Assembly: GCF_029893635.1 (NCBI RefSeq)
Contig: NZ_JARXYR010000002.1
Coordinates: forward strand, 3,261,001 to 3,325,000
Origin: Variovorax sp. TBS-050B
Lineage (GTDB): Bacteria; Pseudomonadota; Gammaproteobacteria; Burkholderiales; Burkholderiaceae_C
Length of the DNA: 64,000 bases
Direction: 5' to 3'
Numbering within the stretch: the first letter of the stretch is position 1; every line of letters begins with the position of its first letter. This document shows, in pieces, positions 61,041 through 64,000 of the stretch. The notes beneath the pieces are model-generated. The model saw nothing but the letters and a program-made list of their open reading frames with translations, made no database searches and had not been told where the DNA came from. Both the position numbers and the translations under genes were made by a program.

Positions 61041-62174
61041 ATGAAAGCCGTGATTTCCGCCTACGCCCGCTCGCCGTTCCACTTCGCGAAGAAAGGCGCG
61101 CTCGCCGAGGTGCGCCCCGATACGCTCGCGGCCGGCGCGGTCAAAGGCCTCTTGCAGCGCACCGACCTCGATCCCGCACTGCTGGAGGACGTGATCCTCG
61201 GCTGCGCCTACCCCGAGGCTTCGCAGGGCAACAACCTCGCGCGCATCGTCGGGCTGCTGGCCGGGCTGCCGCACGAAGTGGGCGGCATGACGGTCAACCG
61301 CTTCTGCGGCTCGTCGATGCAGGCGGTGCACATCGCCGCGGCGCAGATCGAGGCCGGCATGGGCGAGGCCTTTCTCTGCGTGGGCGTCGAGTCGATGACG
61401 ATGGTGCCGCAGGGCGGCTTCAACTTCTCGCCGAATCCCGAACTGCATGCAGGCACCGACGCCTACATCTCGATGGGCGAGACCGCCGAGAACGTGGCCG
61501 CGCGCTGGCACGTGAGCCGCGCGGACCAGGAGGCCTTCGCCGTCGAGTCGCACCGCAAGGCCGCGGCAGCGCGCGCGGAGGGCCGGCTGGCGGGCGAGAT
61601 CGTGCCGGTGCGGCTCGCCTCCGGCGAGGTGGTCGATGCCGACGGCTGCATCCGCCCCACGACCTCGGCCGAGGCGCTCGCGGGCCTGAAGCCGGCGTTC
61701 CGCCCCGACGGCATGGTGACGGCGGGCACGTCCTCGCCGCTGACCGACGGCGCCGCGGCCGTGCTCGTGACCAGCGATGCCTTCGCCGCACGGCACGGGC
61801 TGCAGCCGCTCGCGCGCATCCGAGCGTTCGCGACCGTGGGCGTCGATCCGGCGGTCATGGGCATCGGCCCGATCCCGGCGACCCGCAAGGCGCTCGCGCG
61901 CGCGGGCCTCGGCGCGGACCAGCTCGACGTGATCGAACTCAACGAAGCGTTTTCCTCGCAGGCGCTGGCCTGCATCCGCGATCTCGGCCTCGATGCCTCG
62001 CGCATCAATCTCGACGGCGGCGGCCTCTCGATCGGCCATCCGCTCGGCGCGACCGGCGCGCGCATCACGGGCAAGGCAGCGGCGCTGCTGGCGCGCGAGA
62101 ACGGGCGCTATGCGCTCGCCACGCAGTGCATCGGCGGCGGACAGGGCATCGCGACGGTGCTCGAACGCGCCTGA
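61041..62174 (+). CDS. Thiolase family acetyl-CoA acyltransferase
   Basis: 377-residue thiolase. The acyl-accepting cysteine is in VNRFCGSSMQAVHIAA (about residues 81-96); the active-site His and the second Cys lie in GGGLSIGHPLGATGARI and CIGGGQG. A strong AAGGAG site precedes the ATG. It is slightly shorter than typical FadA. It could act in beta-oxidation or in acetoacetyl-CoA formation; its place behind a TetR gene suggests an inducible fatty-acid or aromatic-ring catabolic role. Confidence 0.93.
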   Translation: MKAVISAYARSPFHFAKKGALAEVRPDTLAAGAVKGLLQRTDLDPALLEDVILGCAYPEASQGNNLARIVGLLAGLPHEVGGMTVNRFCGSSMQAVHIAAAQIEAGMGEAFLCVGVESMTMVPQGGFNFSPNPELHAGTDAYISMGETAENVAARWHVSRADQEAFAVESHRKAAAARAEGRLAGEIVPVRLASGEVVDADGCIRPTTSAEALAGLKPAFRPDGMVTAGTSSPLTDGAAAVLVTSDAFAARHGLQPLARIRAFATVGVDPAVMGIGPIPATRKALARAGLGADQLDVIELNEAFSSQALACIRDLGLDASRINLDGGGLSIGHPLGATGARITGKAAALLARENGRYALATQCIGGGQGIATVLERA

Positions 62175-62211
62175 GCGCCGGACAATGGCGGACCCATCCG
62201 ACGGAGGCCCC

Positions 62212-62685
62212 ATGGCTGCCTATCCCGATCCCGGCGCGGCGCGACGGCTCTTTCTCCAGGACCTCGCGGTCGGAGACCGCTTCGTGAGCGGCACGCATGC
62301 GCTCGATGCGGCGCAGATCAAGGCCTTCGCCTTCCAGTTCGATCCGCAGCCGTTCCACACCGACGAGGAGGCCGCCCACGGCAGCTTCTTCGGCGGGCTC
62401 GCCGCGAGCGGCTGGCACACGGCGGCGCTCACGATGAAGCTGCTGGTGGAAAGCGGCATTCCGCTCGCCAACGGCATCATCGGCTCGGGCGGCGAACTGC
62501 AGTGGCCGCAGCCGACCCGGCCCGGCGACGTGCTGCGCGTCGAGAGCGAGGTGACCGGCATCGTGCCCTCGCGCTCGAAGCCGGGCCGCGCGATGGTGTC
62601 GATGCATTGCCGCACGCTGAACCAGCGCGGCGAGGTGCTGCAGGACTTCCGGCCGAAGCTGGTGGTGCACGCGCGGCCGGCCTAG
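62212..62685 (+). CDS. MaoC family (R)-hydratase-like protein
   Basis: 157-residue hot-dog fold protein. The hydratase motif is seen in [36 protein letters not shown] (about residues 37-72), with the catalytic Asp and His. It probably hydrates enoyl-CoA esters with the neighbouring thiolase. The ATG at 62212 has a GGAGG site; an in-frame ATG 27 bases earlier lacks one. Its TAG stop shares the CTAG bases with the stop of the opposite-strand DUF455 gene. Confidence 0.9.
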   Translation: MAAYPDPGAARRLFLQDLAVGDRFVSGTHALDAAQIKAFAFQFDPQPFHTDEEAAHGSFFGGLAASGWHTAALTMKLLVESGIPLANGIIGSGGELQWPQPTRPGDVLRVESEVTGIVPSRSKPGRAMVSMHCRTLNQRGEVLQDFRPKLVVHARPA

Positions 62686-63497
62686 GGCCTGGCCGCGGCG
62701 GCCGACAGCGCGCGCAGTTCCTCGTCGCTGAAGCCCGCGCGGCCGCGCGCCTCGAGGTTGAACGGCGGCTTCAGCCGCGGCGCCTCGTACTTTGCGACCA
62801 GCTCGGGATAGCTGGCCTCGGGATCGCGGCCGGCGCGCTCGCAGAGCCAGCGGTACCAGCGGTTGCCGATCGCCACGTGGCCCACTTCGTCGCGCAGGAT
62901 GATGTCGAGGATCTCGACCGCGCGCAGTGCGTCGGGCGTGTTCACGCGCCGCAGCTTGGCCTGGATCAGCGGCGTGGCGTCGAGGCCGCGCGCCTCGAGC
63001 GTGCGCGGCACCAGCGCCATGCGCGCGAGCACGTCGTCGCGCGTGCGCTCGCACATGGTCCAGAGGCCGTCGTGGCCCGGAAAGTCGCCGTAGCGCCAGC
63101 CCATCGCCTGCAGGTGCGCATGCAGCAGCGTGAAGTGCTGCGCCTCCTCGTCGGCCACGCGCAGCCAGTCGCGGTAGTAGGCCTCGGGCATGCCGTCGAA
63201 GCGCCAGACCGCATCGAGCGCGAGGTTGATCGCGTTGAACTCGATGTGGCAGATGGAATGGATCAGCGCGGCGCGGCCCTCGGGCGTGAAGGGCGAGCGC
63301 TTCTGCACCTCGGTGGCGCCCACGCGCAGCGGCCGTTCGGGGCGCCCGGGCACGCCCGTGTCGTCGCCGGCCGTGCGGACATCCACTGCTGCTATGGAAT
63401 CGGTAGCTGCGGCCGCAGCGAGGGCGCGCGTTGCGGCGACCTTCTCGCCCGGGTCGGTGAGTCGCAGCGCGGCCAGCGCGCTCAATCGGGGGTGCAT
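62682..63497 (-). CDS. DUF455 family ferritin-like protein
   Basis: 271-residue protein of the DUF455 ferritin-like family. Metal-binding Glu/His pairs are visible in [56 protein letters not shown] and [20 protein letters not shown]. The first 80 or so residues are Ala-rich and less conserved. It may be a di-iron oxygenase or tRNA-modifying enzyme relative; function unknown. It is divergent from the gamma carbonic anhydrase gene with 39 bases between starts. Confidence 0.9.
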   Translation of the reverse strand: MHPRLSALAALRLTDPGEKVAATRALAAAAATDSIAAVDVRTAGDDTGVPGRPERPLRVGATEVQKRSPFTPEGRAALIHSICHIEFNAINLALDAVWRFDGMPEAYYRDWLRVADEEAQHFTLLHAHLQAMGWRYGDFPGHDGLWTMCERTRDDVLARMALVPRTLEARGLDATPLIQAKLRRVNTPDALRAVEILDIILRDEVGHVAIGNRWYRWLCERAGRDPEASYPELVAKYEAPRLKPPFNLEARGRAGFSDEELRALSAAAARP

Positions 63498-63536
63498 CCC
63501 TACAATTCTAGTTTTGCCCCTTCCGGAGACCCCACG

Positions 63537-64000
63537 ATGGCCCTTTATGAACTCGACGGCGTTGCGCCGCAACTCGGCACCGGCGCCTGGGTCGCCGACA
63601 GCGCCGAGGTGATCGGCAACGTGACGCTGGGCGAGAACGCAAGCATCTGGTTCGGCGCCGTGCTGCGCGGCGACAACGAGACCATGACCATCGGGCGCAA
63701 CAGCAACGTGCAGGACATGTCGATGCTGCACTCCGACCCCGGCAGCCCGCTCACCATCGGCGAGAACGTCACCATCGGCCATTCGGTGATGCTGCACGGC
63801 TGCACCGTGGGCGACAACTCGCTGATCGGCATCCAGGCGGTGGTCTTGAATAACGCGAGGATCGGCCGCAACTCGATCGTTGGCGCCGGCAGCGTCGTGA
63901 CCGAGGGCAAGGAGTTTCCCGACAATTCCCTGATCCTCGGCGCGCCCGCGAAAGTGGTGCGCACGCTCAGCGACGAAGACGCCGAGCGCCTGCGCCACGG
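63537..64000 (+). CDS. Gamma carbonic anhydrase family protein, 5' part
   Basis: First 154 codons, cut by the window end; family members are about 175 residues. The left-handed beta-helix repeats are clear ([77 protein letters not shown]). Zinc-binding histidines are in [13 protein letters not shown]. It resembles YrdA/CaiE-like acetyltransferase-fold proteins; whether it has carbonic anhydrase activity is not known. A CCGGAGA ribosome site precedes the ATG. Confidence 0.93.
   Translation, partial: MALYELDGVAPQLGTGAWVADSAEVIGNVTLGENASIWFGAVLRGDNETMTIGRNSNVQDMSMLHSDPGSPLTIGENVTIGHSVMLHGCTVGDNSLIGIQAVVLNNARIGRNSIVGAGSVVTEGKEFPDNSLILGAPAKVVRTLSDEDAERLRH

Overview
The window looks like chromosomal DNA of a beta-proteobacterium in the Comamonadaceae, most like Variovorax. 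The reasons are the very high G+C content, the nuoG-N block followed by a DUF2818 gene and a nudix gene, the abundance of branched-chain amino acid ABC transporters and orphan Bug/TctC binding proteins, a MutL carrying an endonuclease motif, and a GC-rich intergenic hairpin repeat that I associate with this family. Genus placement is inference; no rRNA or tRNA gene is present to settle it. I see no phage, transposase, integron or CRISPR array.

Layout. 1-9602: 3' part of the complex I operon (nuoG partial, H, I, J, K, L, M, N, DUF2818 gene). 9720-10794: ADP-ribose-type nudix hydrolase and a DUF1178 protein, closed by a strong terminator. 10921-12705: a multidrug/lipid-type ABC exporter on the minus strand. 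12786-17754: marR, a NodT-type outer membrane factor broken by a one-base insertion, emrA and emrB, forming a tripartite efflux operon. 17901-19112: an AGE-family sugar epimerase/isomerase. 19352-24116: a branched-chain amino acid (Liv/Urt-type) ABC transporter. 24137-28787: minus-strand genes for a 5'-nucleotidase-like lipoprotein, a small BON-like membrane protein, an AttH/CrtC-like secreted protein and a Cds1-like PLP enzyme. 28884-31392: a penicillin acylase lipoprotein broken by a one-base insertion. 31405-34002: a large FtsX/MacB-like permease. 34044-35653: an ECF42-type sigma factor with its DGPF (YCII) partner. 35822-39868: a GntR-controlled module (EctD-like dioxygenase, SAF-domain oxidoreductase) divergent from a serine/threonine-type dehydratase. 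39875-41514: MacB/LolD-type ATPase and miaA. 41681-45933: AraC regulator divergent from cytochrome c plus a two-subunit molybdenum hydroxylase. 45958-46661: PIN toxin and Phd antitoxin. 46765-49839: lipoprotein hydrolase and mutL. 49886-53894: dienelactone hydrolase fusion, DedA, glycine-zipper lipoprotein, amiC. 53891-56384: tsaE, queG, AEC transporter. 56488-60303: two Bug proteins flanking a XerD-type recombinase and a DUF72 protein. 60349-62685: TetR, thiolase and MaoC. 62682-64000: DUF455 ferritin-like protein and a gamma carbonic anhydrase cut by the window end.

No gene-free stretch exceeds 300 bases. The longest are 19113-19351, 42599-42806, 47728-47919, 41515-41680 and 35654-35821. 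In 19113-19351 and 47728-47919 I found no gene and no convincing signal; the others are described as features.

The most unusual signals are non-coding. Three copies of a double-hairpin repeat each begin within four bases of a stop codon, in the same orientation, with paired base changes that keep the stems. A second repeat family includes a 129-bp imperfect palindrome between araC and miaA. Several predicted promoter/operator pairs (ECF42, TetR, GntR, Phd, MarR, AraC) can be read directly from the DNA.
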